DNA of 64,000 nucleotides from Cellvibrio sp. KY-YJ-3 (GCF_008806955.1 NZ_CP031727.1:434001-498000); one strand, 5' to 3'; shown: positions 1-10,090, numbered from the stretch's first letter. A program made the numbers and translations. Notes: a model not told the origin generated them from the letters alone.

Positions 1-143
1 ACGATAGCCGTGAAGATGTGATCGGCTACGACGTTGCCTACCGTTTGAAAGACAAGGAATCTTCCCTGCGTTTGGACTATGACCCAGGTTCGCGTATCCC
101 GGTAGAAAATGGCCAGTTAGTATTGAATCAAACAGATCGCTAG
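1..143 (+). CDS. C-terminal end of a glycine-zipper 2TM-type envelope protein (partial)
   Basis: Only the last 46 codons are present, read from base 3 to the TAG at 141-143. The residues resemble the C-terminal domain of small glycine-zipper (Rick_17kDa/SlyB-like) envelope proteins, with the pattern VIGYDVAYRLKDKE followed by LDYDPGSRIPVENGQLVL. That family lies in the envelope and has no known catalytic role. The glycine-zipper part would be upstream of the window, so the assignment rests on the tail alone and is tentative. Confidence 0.5.
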   Translation, partial: DSREDVIGYDVAYRLKDKESSLRLDYDPGSRIPVENGQLVLNQTDR

Positions 144-413
144 GTATTTTTTGCACAGGGATGTGCAGCCAAATCACGCTATAAACCTCGCTCTTCTTCG
201 TTGCCCACCCCCTCACCCGCCTTCATAACCAAACACGCACTGATTGATCACAATCAGCCCAGATTAATCCGTAAAGTTATAAGCACCTAACTAATGATTA
301 TTAGCCGCCTCCGCCATGGGCTGTTAGCCTGCGCGCCCTGTTTATTTTTAAACACCCTCAATTTCTGACACCTTTAACCGGATACCGGGTGTAGCCGGCG
401 CACGTGGAGTGGT

Positions 414-1196
414 ATGGATTTTCATTTTGGCTATGTTATCGCCGGTTTGGTGGTGGGATTTATTGTAGGCATGACCGGTGTTGGCGGCGGCTCGCTGATG
501 ACGCCGATTCTGCTCTATTTCGGCGTTAGCCCCGCCAATGCAGTGGGCACCGATTTACTTTACGCCGCCATCACCAAAGCGGGCGGTATTCATGTCCACC
601 ACAAGAAAAAAAATATCGACTGGAAGATTACCGGCGAGCTGGCACTGGGCAGCCTGCCTGCAGCAGCACTGACCCTCTGGCTACTGCATTATTTACACAC
701 CGATACCGACACCCTCAACAGCATTATTCGCACCACCCTTGGCTACGCGTTGATCCTCACCGCCATCGCTATTTTGTTTAAACGCCGAATCTTTGATTAC
801 AGCCGTAAAAATGACGCCTGGATTACCCGCATGAGCCGCCGCGAACAGATGATTGCGACGGTGCTTACCGGCATGGTGCTGGGCGCGGTAGTGACCATCA
901 CCTCTATCGGTGCAGGTGCACTGGGCACAGTAGCTTTATTTATGCTCTACCCACTGCTACCCACCGTGCGTTTGGTGGGAACTGAAATCGCCCACGCCGT
1001 GCCACTGACGCTGGTAGCGGGCATGGGGCATGCCGGTTTAGGCAATGTGGATTGGGGATTATTGGCAAACCTGTTGATTGGTTCGCTACCCGGTATTTAC
1101 CTGGGCAGCCACTTGGCACACCGCGTGGCCGACCATTATTTACGCCCGGCGCTGGCGATTATGCTGGTGTTTGTAGGGATCAAATTGTTGTTCTGA
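414..1196 (+). CDS. TauE/SafE family sulfite exporter-like membrane permease
   Basis: A 260-residue hydrophobic protein with about seven to eight membrane segments and the two-repeat layout of the TauE/SafE family. The first repeat begins with GLVVGFIVGMTGVGGGSLMT (about residues 11-30), the glycine-rich signature, and the second has TSIGAGALGTVALFMLYPLL near the middle. Family members export or import sulfite, sulfoacetate or other organosulfur anions; the substrate cannot be told from sequence. GGAG lies just upstream of the ATG. The gene stands alone and ends at a bidirectional hairpin shared with the convergent ATPase gene. Confidence 0.88.
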   Translation: MDFHFGYVIAGLVVGFIVGMTGVGGGSLMTPILLYFGVSPANAVGTDLLYAAITKAGGIHVHHKKKNIDWKITGELALGSLPAAALTLWLLHYLHTDTDTLNSIIRTTLGYALILTAIAILFKRRIFDYSRKNDAWITRMSRREQMIATVLTGMVLGAVVTITSIGAGALGTVALFMLYPLLPTVRLVGTEIAHAVPLTLVAGMGHAGLGNVDWGLLANLLIGSLPGIYLGSHLAHRVADHYLRPALAIMLVFVGIKLLF

Positions 1197-1220
1197 TAGC
1201 CGTAAACCTTGCAGCTAACC

Positions 1221-1254
1221 AAAAAAAATGGCGACTCACGGGTCGCCATTTTTT
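1221..1254. terminator. Bidirectional rho-independent terminator
   Basis: An 11-bp perfect stem (1225-1235 with 1242-1252) with the 6-nt loop TCACGG is flanked by an A-run on the left and a T-run on the right. It can end transcripts from both convergent genes, the TauE/SafE permease and the GspE-like ATPase. Confidence 0.88.
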
Positions 1255-1272
1255 ATTGGGCATATTCACCAC

Positions 1273-3036
1273 CTAACCCGCCTTCTCCGGTGGCGGTGCT
1301 ACTCGCAATACCTCTTCCATCGTCGTGAGTCCCGCCGCGACTTTTTGAGCGCCCGACAACCGCAAGGTGCGCATGCCCTCCTTCATCGCCAATTTGCGCA
1401 GCTCCTGCAGGTTGCAGTCGCTGGTAACTTTTTCCTTGAGCGATTCAGACAACATCAGAATTTCGTACAGGCCTTGTCGCCCCAAATAACCGGTATTGCG
1501 ACATTCGAGGCAACCCACCGGGCGATAGACTTTGGCCGGCACATTCACTTTCCAGGGCGCAACCAATTCCTGCCAATCCGATGCGCTGATACTGCCCTCC
1601 TCTTTGCAATGTGGGCAGAGCGTGCGCACCAAGCGCTGTGCCATCACACCCAGTAAGGTCGCGTTGATCAAATAAGAGGGAATGCCCAAATCCAGTAATC
1701 GGGCAACGGTCGAGGGGGCATCGTTGGTGTGCACGGTCGATAGCACCAAGTGGCCGGTAAGCGCGGCTTGCACTGCCATTTGGGCGGTTTCCAGGTCGCG
1801 AATCTCACCCACCATGATAATGTCCGGGTCTTGCCGCATCAGGCTGCGGATACCGGCGGCAAAGTCCAGCCCGATTTTGTGGTGCACTTGCGTCTGGTTA
1901 AAACGCTCCTCCACCATTTCAATAGGGTCTTCAATAGTGCTGACATTCACCTCATCGGTGGCAACTTGTCGCAGCGATGAATAAAGGGTGGTGGTTTTAC
2001 CGGAACCTGTGGGGCCGGTCACCAACAAGATGCCATTGGGGCGGCTAAGCATGGAGTACCAGCGCGCATAGTCATCGCCCACCAAACCCAAGTCGGTAAA
2101 ACTGCGCAGCAACACTTCCGGGTCAAAAATCCGCATCACCAGTTTTTCGCCAAAGGCGGTGGGCAAGGTGGACATACGCAATTCAATTTCACTGCCATCG
2201 CTGCGCCGGGTTTTGATGCGACCGTCTTGCGGCTTGCGCTTTTCGGCAATATCCATGCGCGCCAACACCTTGAAGCGGCTGGTGACAGCGGTGGACACAT
2301 TGGCGGGCAATTCGTAGACGTAATGCAAAACGCCATCGATACGGAAGCGGATGCGCCCTACTTCCCGGCGCGGCTCTATATGAATGTCACTGGCGCGCTG
2401 GTCATACGCGTATTGCAGCAACCAGTCCACTATCTTGACGATATGCTGGTCATTGGCATCCGGGTCGCTGGCTTTGCCCAGCTCCACCAGCTGCTCAAAG
2501 TTGGTAATCGCCGAGGCCGCCGTCGCCCCGCTGGCGCCGGAGACAGAGCGCGCCAAGGTGTAAAACTCCACCATAAAACGCTCGATGTCGGCGGGATTAG
2601 CCACCACGCGTTTCACCGTGCGGCGCGCCACATGCTCCACCTGCGGCTCCCAACCAGCCATAAAGGGTTGGGTACAGGCGATGATGACGTGATCCGACTC
2701 CACTTTGACGCACAAAATACCGTGGCGCTTGGCAAAGGCGTAACTGATCACCTCGGTACACTTGGCGACATCAATCTTCATCGGATCTATATGAAACAAC
2801 GGCAGGCGCGCCTTGTTAGCTAACCACTCGGTGAGCGTATCGCCATCCAGAATCTTGCCCGGGCGCTGTAAATCTTCCAGATTTTGGGTGGCGACATAGG
2901 CCAGCGGGTGCATGATCGCCTGTTCGCGGCTGCGTGAGGCGCCGAGCAACATATTGGCATCCAGCTGCGACATGCGCCCATCAACGACCAGATCATTGAT
3001 CAAGCCGCGCAAATCCAATACCCGATCCAGCACCAT
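1273..3036 (-). CDS. GspE/PilB-family secretion ATPase (lone gene)
   Basis: A 587-residue type II secretion/type IV pilus assembly ATPase. An N-terminal MshE/GspE-N-like region is followed by the ATPase core: Walker A GPTGSGKT (about residues 341-348), a Walker B region with IIMVGEIRDLETA, and the conserved histidine stretch VLSTVHTND. A CPHCK...CLECR four-cysteine zinc module typical of GspE and PilB lies near the C-terminus. The start was set at the ATG at 3036, which has AGGA upstream and begins MVLDRVLDLRG; a longer reading frame to 3120 adds 28 residues without family similarity. No other secretion or pilus gene is nearby, so its machine is unknown. Confidence 0.9.
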   Translation of the reverse strand: MVLDRVLDLRGLINDLVVDGRMSQLDANMLLGASRSREQAIMHPLAYVATQNLEDLQRPGKILDGDTLTEWLANKARLPLFHIDPMKIDVAKCTEVISYAFAKRHGILCVKVESDHVIIACTQPFMAGWEPQVEHVARRTVKRVVANPADIERFMVEFYTLARSVSGASGATAASAITNFEQLVELGKASDPDANDQHIVKIVDWLLQYAYDQRASDIHIEPRREVGRIRFRIDGVLHYVYELPANVSTAVTSRFKVLARMDIAEKRKPQDGRIKTRRSDGSEIELRMSTLPTAFGEKLVMRIFDPEVLLRSFTDLGLVGDDYARWYSMLSRPNGILLVTGPTGSGKTTTLYSSLRQVATDEVNVSTIEDPIEMVEERFNQTQVHHKIGLDFAAGIRSLMRQDPDIIMVGEIRDLETAQMAVQAALTGHLVLSTVHTNDAPSTVARLLDLGIPSYLINATLLGVMAQRLVRTLCPHCKEEGSISASDWQELVAPWKVNVPAKVYRPVGCLECRNTGYLGRQGLYEILMLSESLKEKVTSDCNLQELRKLAMKEGMRTLRLSGAQKVAAGLTTMEEVLRVAPPPEKAG

Positions 3037-3240
3037 CGACGTTATTCCTGTAAATAAGAGAGCTGCGACTAAAAACCTGCACTGATTGTAGCGGCTCTGC
3101 TGACGCGAGTCTGCCCACAAGGCGACAGGCTGGCGTTTTGGTCAGCAACCACTAAGCTCAACACACCCGAAACCTAGACACCTATGCCTAACAACCAATA
3201 CCAGCCACTAACAAAAGTTCAGCTAAAAAGCATCACAACT

Positions 3241-3258
3241 TTGTCATAAATAAGTAAT
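3241..3258 (+). promoter_or_regulatory. Possible Pho box upstream of the phosphate uptake pair
   Basis: TTGTCAT-AAAT-AAGTAAT resembles the PhoB binding site (two CTGTCAT heptamers 11 bp apart): the first heptamer matches 6 of 7, the second 4 of 7. It lies about 67 bp before the DUF47 start. A TATACT -10 candidate at 3290-3295 is further downstream than the usual Pho-box spacing, so the call is weak. Confidence 0.35.
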
Positions 3259-3324
3259 AAAGCTGCGTGACCTTGGCGAGTGATGTTTTTATACTGCGCA
3301 CACTTTTAACCCGAGGGGATAACC

Positions 3325-4002
3325 ATGCCTTTTGCAAACTTGTCGAACCTGTTTGGCCGCTCGCCCATCAAGCCCATGCAAGAGCACATGGCGCTGGCTG
3401 TTAAAGCCGCCGCCGAACTCGTACCTTTTTTTGAAGCTGTCACCGGCAATGACTGGCCTCTGGCCAGCAGCATTCAGCAGCAAGTGGTGAAATTCGAAAA
3501 CGATGCGGACGAAATCAAAAAGCACCTGCGCTTGCATCTGCCCAAAAGCCTGTTCCTGCCGGTACCACGCACCGACCTGCTCGAACTGCTAACTATGCAG
3601 GATCGCATTCCCAACCGCGCCAAAGACATCGCCGGTATCATCATGGGTCGTCGCATGACCATCCCCGAAAGCATGAAACCGCAGATGAATGAATTTGTGC
3701 GCGCCAGTGTTGCGGCAGCCGAGCAAGCGCTCACCGCCATCAACGAACTGGACGAGCTGCTCGAGACCGGTTTTAGCGGCCGCGAGCTGACCGTTGTCGA
3801 AAATATGATCAAGGAATTGGACATTCTTGAGGAGAAAGCCGACCAATTGGAAATTGGCGTGCGCACCTCACTCTTTGCCCTCGAAGCCCAGCTCCCCCCG
3901 GTAGATGTGATGTTCCTGTACAACATCATCGACTGGGTGGGTGATATCGCCAACCGCGCACACGATGTGGGCGGCCGTTTGCAACTGCTGCTGGCGCATT
4001 AA
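3325..4002 (+). CDS. DUF47/PhoU-like phosphate transport accessory protein (TIGR00153 family)
   Basis: A 225-residue all-helical cytosolic protein of the DUF47 family, distant relatives of PhoU that are almost always encoded next to PiT transporters and are thought to modulate them. The start ATG has a strong Shine-Dalgarno sequence (GAGGGG). The stop is 23 bp before the start of the PiT gene, so the two form an operon. The length and the pairing with PiT are typical; the biochemical role of the family is not settled. Confidence 0.9.
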   Translation: MPFANLSNLFGRSPIKPMQEHMALAVKAAAELVPFFEAVTGNDWPLASSIQQQVVKFENDADEIKKHLRLHLPKSLFLPVPRTDLLELLTMQDRIPNRAKDIAGIIMGRRMTIPESMKPQMNEFVRASVAAAEQALTAINELDELLETGFSGRELTVVENMIKELDILEEKADQLEIGVRTSLFALEAQLPPVDVMFLYNIIDWVGDIANRAHDVGGRLQLLLAH

Positions 4003-4025
4003 TCCTTTACCTTGAGGAATTCAAG

Positions 4026-5300
4026 ATGACTTTATTTGCTGAATACGGCCATGTGCTGTTTATTCTTGCCTGTGCTTTTGGCCTCTTTATGGCATGGGGC
4101 ATAGGTGCCAATGATGTATCCAACGCAATGGGAACCTCGGTTGGCTCGCGTGCGCTTACCATGAAACAGGCCATTTTAATTGCCATGGTATTTGAGTTTG
4201 CCGGGGCCTACCTAGCTGGTGGTGAAGTGACAGAAACCATCCGTAGCGGGATTGTTGAACTGGACGTGATGACCGACCACCCGGATTTATTTGTCTTCGG
4301 CATGCTCGCCTCGCTGCTAGCAGCGGGTAGCTGGTTATTAATCGCCAGTATTTTGGGCTGGCCGGTATCCACCACCCACTCGATTGTCGGCGCCATCATT
4401 GGTTTTGCCGCCGTGGGCATTTCCGCCGATGCGGTGCAGTGGAGCAAGGTGTGGGGCATCGTCGGCAGCTGGGTAATTACCCCCGTTATTGCAGGCTTCC
4501 TCGCTTTCTGGATTTTCCGCTCAGTGCAATTCCTGATTCTGGACACAGAAGATCCGTTTTCCAATGCCAAACGCTACATACCCATTTATATGTTTGCGGT
4601 AGGTTTCTTTTTGTCGATGGTCACCATCCTCAAAGGCCTGAAATATGTACTTAGCTCACACAACCTTTCGTTTAGCTTTCTGGAAAGTACCTTTATAGCG
4701 GCTATTATCGGCCTCGTGGTAGCAGGCTTTGGGATGTACCTTCTCAGCCGCATTACCCAGGACAAGACAGCGGATAAAGACAACCGTTTCTCCAGTGTAG
4801 AGCGCGTGTTTGGGGTATTGATGATCTTCACTGCTTGTTCCATGGCATTTGCACACGGCTCCAACGATGTAGCCAACGCAGTGGGCCCTATGGCAGCGGT
4901 AATCAGTGTTGTTCAATCGGGTGAGGTGGGCGCCAAAGCCGCCGTCGCCCCATGGGTTCTGTTATTGGGTGGCGTTGGTATTGTTGTTGGCCTGGCAACC
5001 TATGGCTACAAGGTAATGCAAACCATTGGTAAAAAGATTACCGAACTCACCCCCAGCCGTGGTTTCGCCGCCGAAATGTCGGCAGCCGCCACCGTAGTCA
5101 TTGCATCCGGCCTCGGCCTGCCCATTTCTACCACTCACACTCTGGTGGGTGCGGTGCTGGGGGTAGGTTTGGCGCGCGGGATAGGAGCATTAAATTTACG
5201 GGTCATAGGCGGTATCTTCGCCTCTTGGGTTATTACCTTACCCGCCGGAGCAGGCCTGTCGATTCTGTTTTTCTACTTCCTAAAAGGCGTGTTCAGTTAA
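4026..5300 (+). CDS. PiT-family inorganic phosphate:cation symporter
   Basis: A 424-residue inner-membrane protein with about ten to twelve segments and the inverted duplication typical of PiT permeases: GANDVSNAMGTSVGSRALT near residue 27 and GSNDVANAVGPMAAV near residue 279, each followed later by a STTHS or STTHT motif. PiT proteins take up metal-phosphate complexes with protons or sodium at low affinity. The gene is second in an operon with the DUF47 protein, has GAGGAATT as ribosome site and ends at a strong hairpin. Confidence 0.93.
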   Translation: MTLFAEYGHVLFILACAFGLFMAWGIGANDVSNAMGTSVGSRALTMKQAILIAMVFEFAGAYLAGGEVTETIRSGIVELDVMTDHPDLFVFGMLASLLAAGSWLLIASILGWPVSTTHSIVGAIIGFAAVGISADAVQWSKVWGIVGSWVITPVIAGFLAFWIFRSVQFLILDTEDPFSNAKRYIPIYMFAVGFFLSMVTILKGLKYVLSSHNLSFSFLESTFIAAIIGLVVAGFGMYLLSRITQDKTADKDNRFSSVERVFGVLMIFTACSMAFAHGSNDVANAVGPMAAVISVVQSGEVGAKAAVAPWVLLLGGVGIVVGLATYGYKVMQTIGKKITELTPSRGFAAEMSAAATVVIASGLGLPISTTHTLVGAVLGVGLARGIGALNLRVIGGIFASWVITLPAGAGLSILFFYFLKGVFS

Positions 5301-5315
5301 GTCTCATTCCACCCC

Positions 5316-5351
5316 AAAAAACCCGAGCAGGGAAACCAGCTCGGGTTTTTT
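5316..5351 (+). terminator. Rho-independent terminator after the PiT gene
   Basis: The A-run and ACCCGAGC pair with GCTCGGGT and six T residues around the loop AGGGAAACCA. It ends the DUF47-PiT operon and separates it from argE. Confidence 0.88.
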
Positions 5352-5432
5352 ATTGCCTGGTGTTTTCCACAAGCTTGCATTTTCAGGCGCAATCATCGAT
5401 AACACCCCGAATGTTTTTCTGCGAGCAGGATC

Positions 5433-6587
5433 ATGACCGTCGACCTTAAACGCTATCAACATCGTCTGCACAGGCTTGTCGCCCTGCCTTCGGTGAGCTG
5501 CGCCATTGAACAGTGGGATATGTCCAATCAGGGCGTGATTGACCAACTTGCCAATGACTTTTCCGCACTGGGTTTTAATACCCGTATTATGCCGCTCACC
5601 CAAGCGGGTAAAGCTAATCTAATCGCAACGCTAGGCCAGGGCGATGGTGGCCTCGTCTTGGCAGGTCACAGCGATACAGTGCCCTACGATGCCAATCGCT
5701 GGCAGACTGATCCATTTCAGCTCACCGAGAAAGACGGCAAGCTTTATGGCCTTGGCGCCACCGATATGAAAGGATTTTTCCCGGTCATAATGGCTGCAGT
5801 AGAACCCTATCTTGCGCACCACTTCAAACACCCGCTTATTGTGCTAGCAACGGCGGATGAAGAGAGCAGCATGAGTGGCGCCCGCGCATTGGCACAACAG
5901 GGGCTCGGTGGTCTCTCGCCCCGCTATGCCGTTATTGGCGAACCCACTAATCTCATCCCCATCCGCGCCCACAAGGGAATCATGATGGAAGCCGTGCGAG
6001 TGCGCGGCCAGAGCGGCCATTCATCAAACCCGGCGCTTGGCAACAACGCGCTGGAGGCGATGAATCAGGTAATGAACGAGCTGCTAAGCCTGCGGCAGGA
6101 GCTGCAAACCAAATATCGCAACCCCGCGTTTGCTGTGCAAACACCCACCTTGAATCTAGGTTGTATTCACGGTGGCGATGGCGCCAATCGCATTTGCGGT
6201 GAGTGCGAATTGCATTTTGATTTACGCCTGTTACCGGGCATGGATAACAACGAGCTGCGCGCCGCTATACAACAGCGTCTCACCCCTATCGCCGAATCGA
6301 GCGGAACCGATATAGTGTTCTCCTCATTATTTGAGGGCGTCGATCCATTTGGCGAAGATGAACAGAGCCTGTTGATAAAGACCTGTGCCGAGCTCACCGG
6401 CAATGCCAGCGATAGTGTTGCCTTTGCCACTGAGGCGCCGTTTATGCAGCAACTGGGAATGCAAACCGTCGTATTGGGCCCCGGCTCTATCAACCAGGCC
6501 CATCAACCCGACGAGTTCATACCACTTAATCAAATCGAACCGGCCGTAAAACTGGTTCGTGGCTTAATAGAGCGCTTTTGCTTGTAA
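5433..6587 (+). CDS. argE: Acetylornithine deacetylase ArgE
   Basis: A 384-residue M20-family dinuclear-zinc amidohydrolase that removes acetate from N2-acetylornithine in arginine synthesis. Visible metal and catalytic residues are H79 and D81 (AGHSDTVPYD), D111 (GATDMKG), E143-E144 (ADEESS) and a late histidine in SINQAHQPDE. The length matches E. coli ArgE (383). AGGA precedes the ATG. The stop lies 41 bp before argA, so the first and a later step of arginine synthesis are co-transcribed. Confidence 0.95.
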   Translation: MTVDLKRYQHRLHRLVALPSVSCAIEQWDMSNQGVIDQLANDFSALGFNTRIMPLTQAGKANLIATLGQGDGGLVLAGHSDTVPYDANRWQTDPFQLTEKDGKLYGLGATDMKGFFPVIMAAVEPYLAHHFKHPLIVLATADEESSMSGARALAQQGLGGLSPRYAVIGEPTNLIPIRAHKGIMMEAVRVRGQSGHSSNPALGNNALEAMNQVMNELLSLRQELQTKYRNPAFAVQTPTLNLGCIHGGDGANRICGECELHFDLRLLPGMDNNELRAAIQQRLTPIAESSGTDIVFSSLFEGVDPFGEDEQSLLIKTCAELTGNASDSVAFATEAPFMQQLGMQTVVLGPGSINQAHQPDEFIPLNQIEPAVKLVRGLIERFCL

Positions 6588-6628
6588 CAACTGACAATTA
6601 ACTGATCACTTTAAGAAAGAGAATCACA

Positions 6629-7942
6629 GTGCCCGCAAACACCCAGGATTACGTCAAGTGGTTTCGCCACTCCACGCCCTACATCAATAGACACAGCGAC
6701 AAAACCTTCGTGTTGATGCTGCCAGGCGAGGCCATTACGCACACTAATTTTCACAATATAGTGCATGACATCGCCCTGCTTTGTAGCCTGGATGTGCGCC
6801 TGGTATTAGTTCATGGCGCCCGCCCGCAGATTGATGCGCGCCTGCAACTTGCCGGCAGCCAGAGCCAATTCCACAAAGGTTTGCGCATCACCGACAGCGA
6901 CAACTTGAGTCTGGTTATCCAAGCGATTGGCGAGGCACGGACAATTGTCGAAGCGGCACTTTCAACCAGCCTGCCTAACTCGCCAATGCAGGATGCCGAT
7001 ATGCAAGTTATCAGCGGCAATTTTGTGGTTGCCATGCCCCACGGCGTTATCGAGGGTGTCGACCTGCAACACACGGGTAAAGTGCGCAAAGTACACACCA
7101 AATCACTTAACGCAGCACTGGATTCCGGAGCTGTAGTTCTGTTGTCGCCACTGGCCTATTCACCCACAGGTGAGATTTTCAACCTGTCATTCAGTGATGT
7201 CGCTACCCATGTCGCCAGCGCCATCAAAGCCGACAAGTTATTGGCATTTACTGCAGGCAATGGGCTAAGCGATAGCGAGGGCAATCTCATTCGTCAACTG
7301 TCGCTGCCAGAGTGCAAGGACTACTTGACTAGCCAAGGGGAAACCATCGGCACCGACCTGTATCAGGCGGTGAGCGCCTGTTACCACAGCTGCCTGCAAG
7401 GTGTGCAGCGCGCGCAATTAATCAGCTATGAAACCGATGGCGCACTACTGACTGAACTCTTCACCCGCGATGGATTGGGAACCATGATCTATTCCGGTCA
7501 GTACGAACAGCTGCGCATCGCCAGTATTGATGATGTTGCAGGCATATTGGAGCTGATTCGCCCCCTTGAAGAACAAGGTATTTTAGTGCGGCGCTCCCGT
7601 GAATTACTGGAGACGGAAATCGGCCAATTTCATGTTATGGATAAAGACGGCACTATCATCGCGTGTGCCGCGCTCTACCCCTATGGCGATATGGCCGAAC
7701 TATCCTGCGTAGCCACCCACCCTGAATATCGCAACGGAGGGCGGGCCTCGACACTACTGCAACAGATGGAAATACAAGCGCGCAAATTGCACATCAAACA
7801 GCTATTTTTGCTCACAACCCAAACCGCCCATTGGTTTATCGAGCAAGGTTTTGTGCAGGGCAAACTCGAGGATCTGCCAATGCGGCGGCAGCAGCTTTAT
7901 AACTACCAACGCAATTCCAAGATTTTCATCAAAACACTCTAG
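6629..7942 (+). CDS. argA: N-acetylglutamate synthase ArgA
   Basis: A 437-residue enzyme that acetylates glutamate with acetyl-CoA, the committed step of arginine synthesis. It has the ArgA layout: an N-terminal amino-acid-kinase-like domain (residues 1-290, with LVLVHGARPQID) that usually binds arginine as feedback inhibitor, and a C-terminal GNAT domain with the acetyl-CoA loop HPEYRNGGRASTLL. The start is a GTG with weak AAGAAAGAG upstream. It is the second gene of the argE-argA operon. Confidence 0.95.
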   Translation: MPANTQDYVKWFRHSTPYINRHSDKTFVLMLPGEAITHTNFHNIVHDIALLCSLDVRLVLVHGARPQIDARLQLAGSQSQFHKGLRITDSDNLSLVIQAIGEARTIVEAALSTSLPNSPMQDADMQVISGNFVVAMPHGVIEGVDLQHTGKVRKVHTKSLNAALDSGAVVLLSPLAYSPTGEIFNLSFSDVATHVASAIKADKLLAFTAGNGLSDSEGNLIRQLSLPECKDYLTSQGETIGTDLYQAVSACYHSCLQGVQRAQLISYETDGALLTELFTRDGLGTMIYSGQYEQLRIASIDDVAGILELIRPLEEQGILVRRSRELLETEIGQFHVMDKDGTIIACAALYPYGDMAELSCVATHPEYRNGGRASTLLQQMEIQARKLHIKQLFLLTTQTAHWFIEQGFVQGKLEDLPMRRQQLYNYQRNSKIFIKTL

Positions 7943-7943
7943 C

Positions 7944-7965
7944 CCGGCCGGCTCTTCGGGGCCGG
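7944..7965 (+). other. GC-rich hairpin after argA
   Basis: CCGGCC and GGCCGG pair around a 10-nt loop two bases after the argA stop. There is no T-run, so it is at best a weak terminator or a 3'-end stabiliser. Confidence 0.35.
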
Positions 7966-8111
7966 ACACACACCAATCCACAAATCCGAGCACTCAGCGC
8001 GCAAGATCTACCTGCCGATAGCGGGTGATTTCTGCTATGCTTTTGCTCTTTTCTGTAACTCGAATGTCACCGCTGTTAACTGCCCGCAACAGCTCCACGA
8101 GGTCATCTGCT

Positions 8112-9956
8112 ATGCCTATTTATCGCTCCAAAACCACCACCTCTGGCCGCAACATGGCCGGTGCTCGCGCACTCTGGCGCGCCACCGGCATGAAGGATGG
8201 AGACTTTGACAAACCCATTATTGCCATAGCCAACTCCTTTACTCAATTCGTGCCCGGCCATGTGCATTTAAAAGATCTCGGTCAGCTAGTTGCTCGCGAA
8301 ATAGAAAAAGCAGGTGGTGTAGCGAAAGAATTCAACACCATCGCAGTGGACGATGGTATCGCAATGGGCCACGACGGCATGCTCTACAGCCTGCCCAGCC
8401 GCGACATCATCGCCGACTCGGTTGAGTATATGGTCAATGCCCATTGCGCCGACGCGATTGTCTGCATCTCCAACTGCGACAAAATTACCCCCGGCATGCT
8501 GATGGCGGCCATGCGCTTGAATATCCCGGTAATTTTTGTATCGGGTGGGCCAATGGAAGCAGGTAAAACCAAACTCTCTGAGCACAAACTTGATCTGGTC
8601 GATGCCATGGTTATCGCTGCTGATGATCAAGCTAGCGACGAAAAAGTGAATGACTACGAACGCTCTGCCTGCCCGACTTGTGGCTCCTGCTCAGGCATGT
8701 TTACCGCCAACTCAATGAACTGCCTGACTGAAGCGCTCGGCTTAAGCTTACCCGGCAACGGCTCGCTGCTGGCCACTCACGCCGATCGCGAACAACTTTT
8801 CCTCGAGGCCGGTCGTCGCATTGTAGAAATAACCAAACGCTACTATGAACAAGATGATTACAGCGTATTACCACGCTCGATTGCCAGCTTTGAAGCTTTT
8901 GAGAATGCTATGGCATTGGATATCGCAATGGGCGGCTCCACCAACACCATTTTGCATTTGCTCGCCGCCGCACAAGAAGGAAACGTGCCCTTCACCATGT
9001 TTGATGTGGATCGCATGAGCCGGAAAGTACCACAACTGTGCAAAGTCGCCCCCAATACCCCAAAGTATCACATGGAAGATGTCCATCGGGCAGGTGGCGT
9101 GATGGGCATTCTGGCGGAGCTAAATCGCGGTGGCCTATTCCACAACAAACTGCCAACCGTACATAGCCAAACCTTTCAAGAAGCATTGGATAAATGGGAC
9201 ATCATAAGTACCTCCTCTGAAACGGTAGCAACTTTTTATAAGGCGGGCCCGGCAGGCATCCCAACTCAAGTTGCCTTTAGCCAAGCCACGCGCTGGCCAA
9301 CACTCGATGGTGATCGCGCTGAAGGCTGCATCCGCTCCGTCGAGCACGCCTACAGCAAAGAAGGTGGCTTGGCCGTTCTTAAAGGCAATATCGCTATTGA
9401 CGGCTGCGTAGTAAAAACCTCAGGTGTAGATGAAAGCTGCTGGGTATTTGAAGGTAAAGCCTATGTCGTAGAAAGCCAGGACAAAGCAGTAGCCGACATT
9501 TTAGATGGCAAGGTAAAAGCTGGAGATGTAGTGGTGATTCGCTATGAAGGCCCCAAAGGTGGCCCAGGCATGCAAGAAATGCTTTACCCCACTAGCTATC
9601 TAAAATCGAAAGGTCTGGGGAAAGCTTGCGCACTGCTGACTGATGGCCGCTTCTCCGGCGGGACTTCAGGCTTATCCATTGGCCATGTATCCCCTGAAGC
9701 CGCTGCAGGCGGTGCGATCGGCCTGGTTCAGACTGGAGATATCATTCGCATCGATATTCCCAACCGTAGCATTAATGTTGTCTTGACTGACGCAGAGCTG
9801 GAAACACGTCGCGCAGCAGAAAATGCTAAAGGCTCCCTTGCGTGGAAACCAACTGAAATTCGTCCACGCAAAGTCTCCGCCTCGCTAAAAGCCTACGCCA
9901 TGCTGGCAACCAGTGCCGACAAAGGCGCGGTGCGTGATTTGAGTAAACTGGATTAA
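8112..9956 (+). CDS. ilvD: Dihydroxy-acid dehydratase IlvD
   Basis: A 614-residue iron-sulfur enzyme that dehydrates 2,3-dihydroxy acids in valine and isoleucine synthesis. Cluster cysteines are visible in SNCDK (C122) and in CPTCGSCSG, followed by the [16 protein letters not shown] signature; GRFSGGTSG lies near the C-terminus. The start at 8112 ([17 protein letters not shown]) has GAGG upstream and gives the E. coli length (616); an in-frame extension back to 8025 is not family-like. Two hairpins follow the gene. Confidence 0.95.
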   Translation: MPIYRSKTTTSGRNMAGARALWRATGMKDGDFDKPIIAIANSFTQFVPGHVHLKDLGQLVAREIEKAGGVAKEFNTIAVDDGIAMGHDGMLYSLPSRDIIADSVEYMVNAHCADAIVCISNCDKITPGMLMAAMRLNIPVIFVSGGPMEAGKTKLSEHKLDLVDAMVIAADDQASDEKVNDYERSACPTCGSCSGMFTANSMNCLTEALGLSLPGNGSLLATHADREQLFLEAGRRIVEITKRYYEQDDYSVLPRSIASFEAFENAMALDIAMGGSTNTILHLLAAAQEGNVPFTMFDVDRMSRKVPQLCKVAPNTPKYHMEDVHRAGGVMGILAELNRGGLFHNKLPTVHSQTFQEALDKWDIISTSSETVATFYKAGPAGIPTQVAFSQATRWPTLDGDRAEGCIRSVEHAYSKEGGLAVLKGNIAIDGCVVKTSGVDESCWVFEGKAYVVESQDKAVADILDGKVKAGDVVVIRYEGPKGGPGMQEMLYPTSYLKSKGLGKACALLTDGRFSGGTSGLSIGHVSPEAAAGGAIGLVQTGDIIRIDIPNRSINVVLTDAELETRRAAENAKGSLAWKPTEIRPRKVSASLKAYAMLATSADKGAVRDLSKLD

Positions 9957-9965
9957 AGGGAGCAT

Positions 9966-10008
9966 TAATAACTGCTTGTGCAGCTACAAAATGCACGAGC
10001 AGTTATTA
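9966..10008 (+). other. Long hairpin just after ilvD
   Basis: Two 17-nt arms (9966-9982 and 9992-10008) pair with one G-T wobble around a 9-nt spacer, starting 10 bp after the ilvD stop. No T-run follows, so it may protect the 3' end of the message rather than terminate it; the true terminator is 23 bp further on. Confidence 0.6.
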
Positions 10009-10030
10009 GCAACACTTTGACAATTTAGCG

Positions 10031-10068
10031 ACAATAAAAAAGCCAGCATTAGCTGGCTTTTTTATTGT
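10031..10068. terminator. Bidirectional terminator between ilvD and the TonB operon
   Basis: A perfect 17-bp inverted repeat (10031-10047 with 10052-10068) with the 4-nt loop ATTA has AAAAAA on one arm and TTTTTT on the other. It lies between convergent transcription units and should serve both. Confidence 0.92.
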
Positions 10069-10090
10069 CTGCTTATTAACGCAACAAGGA

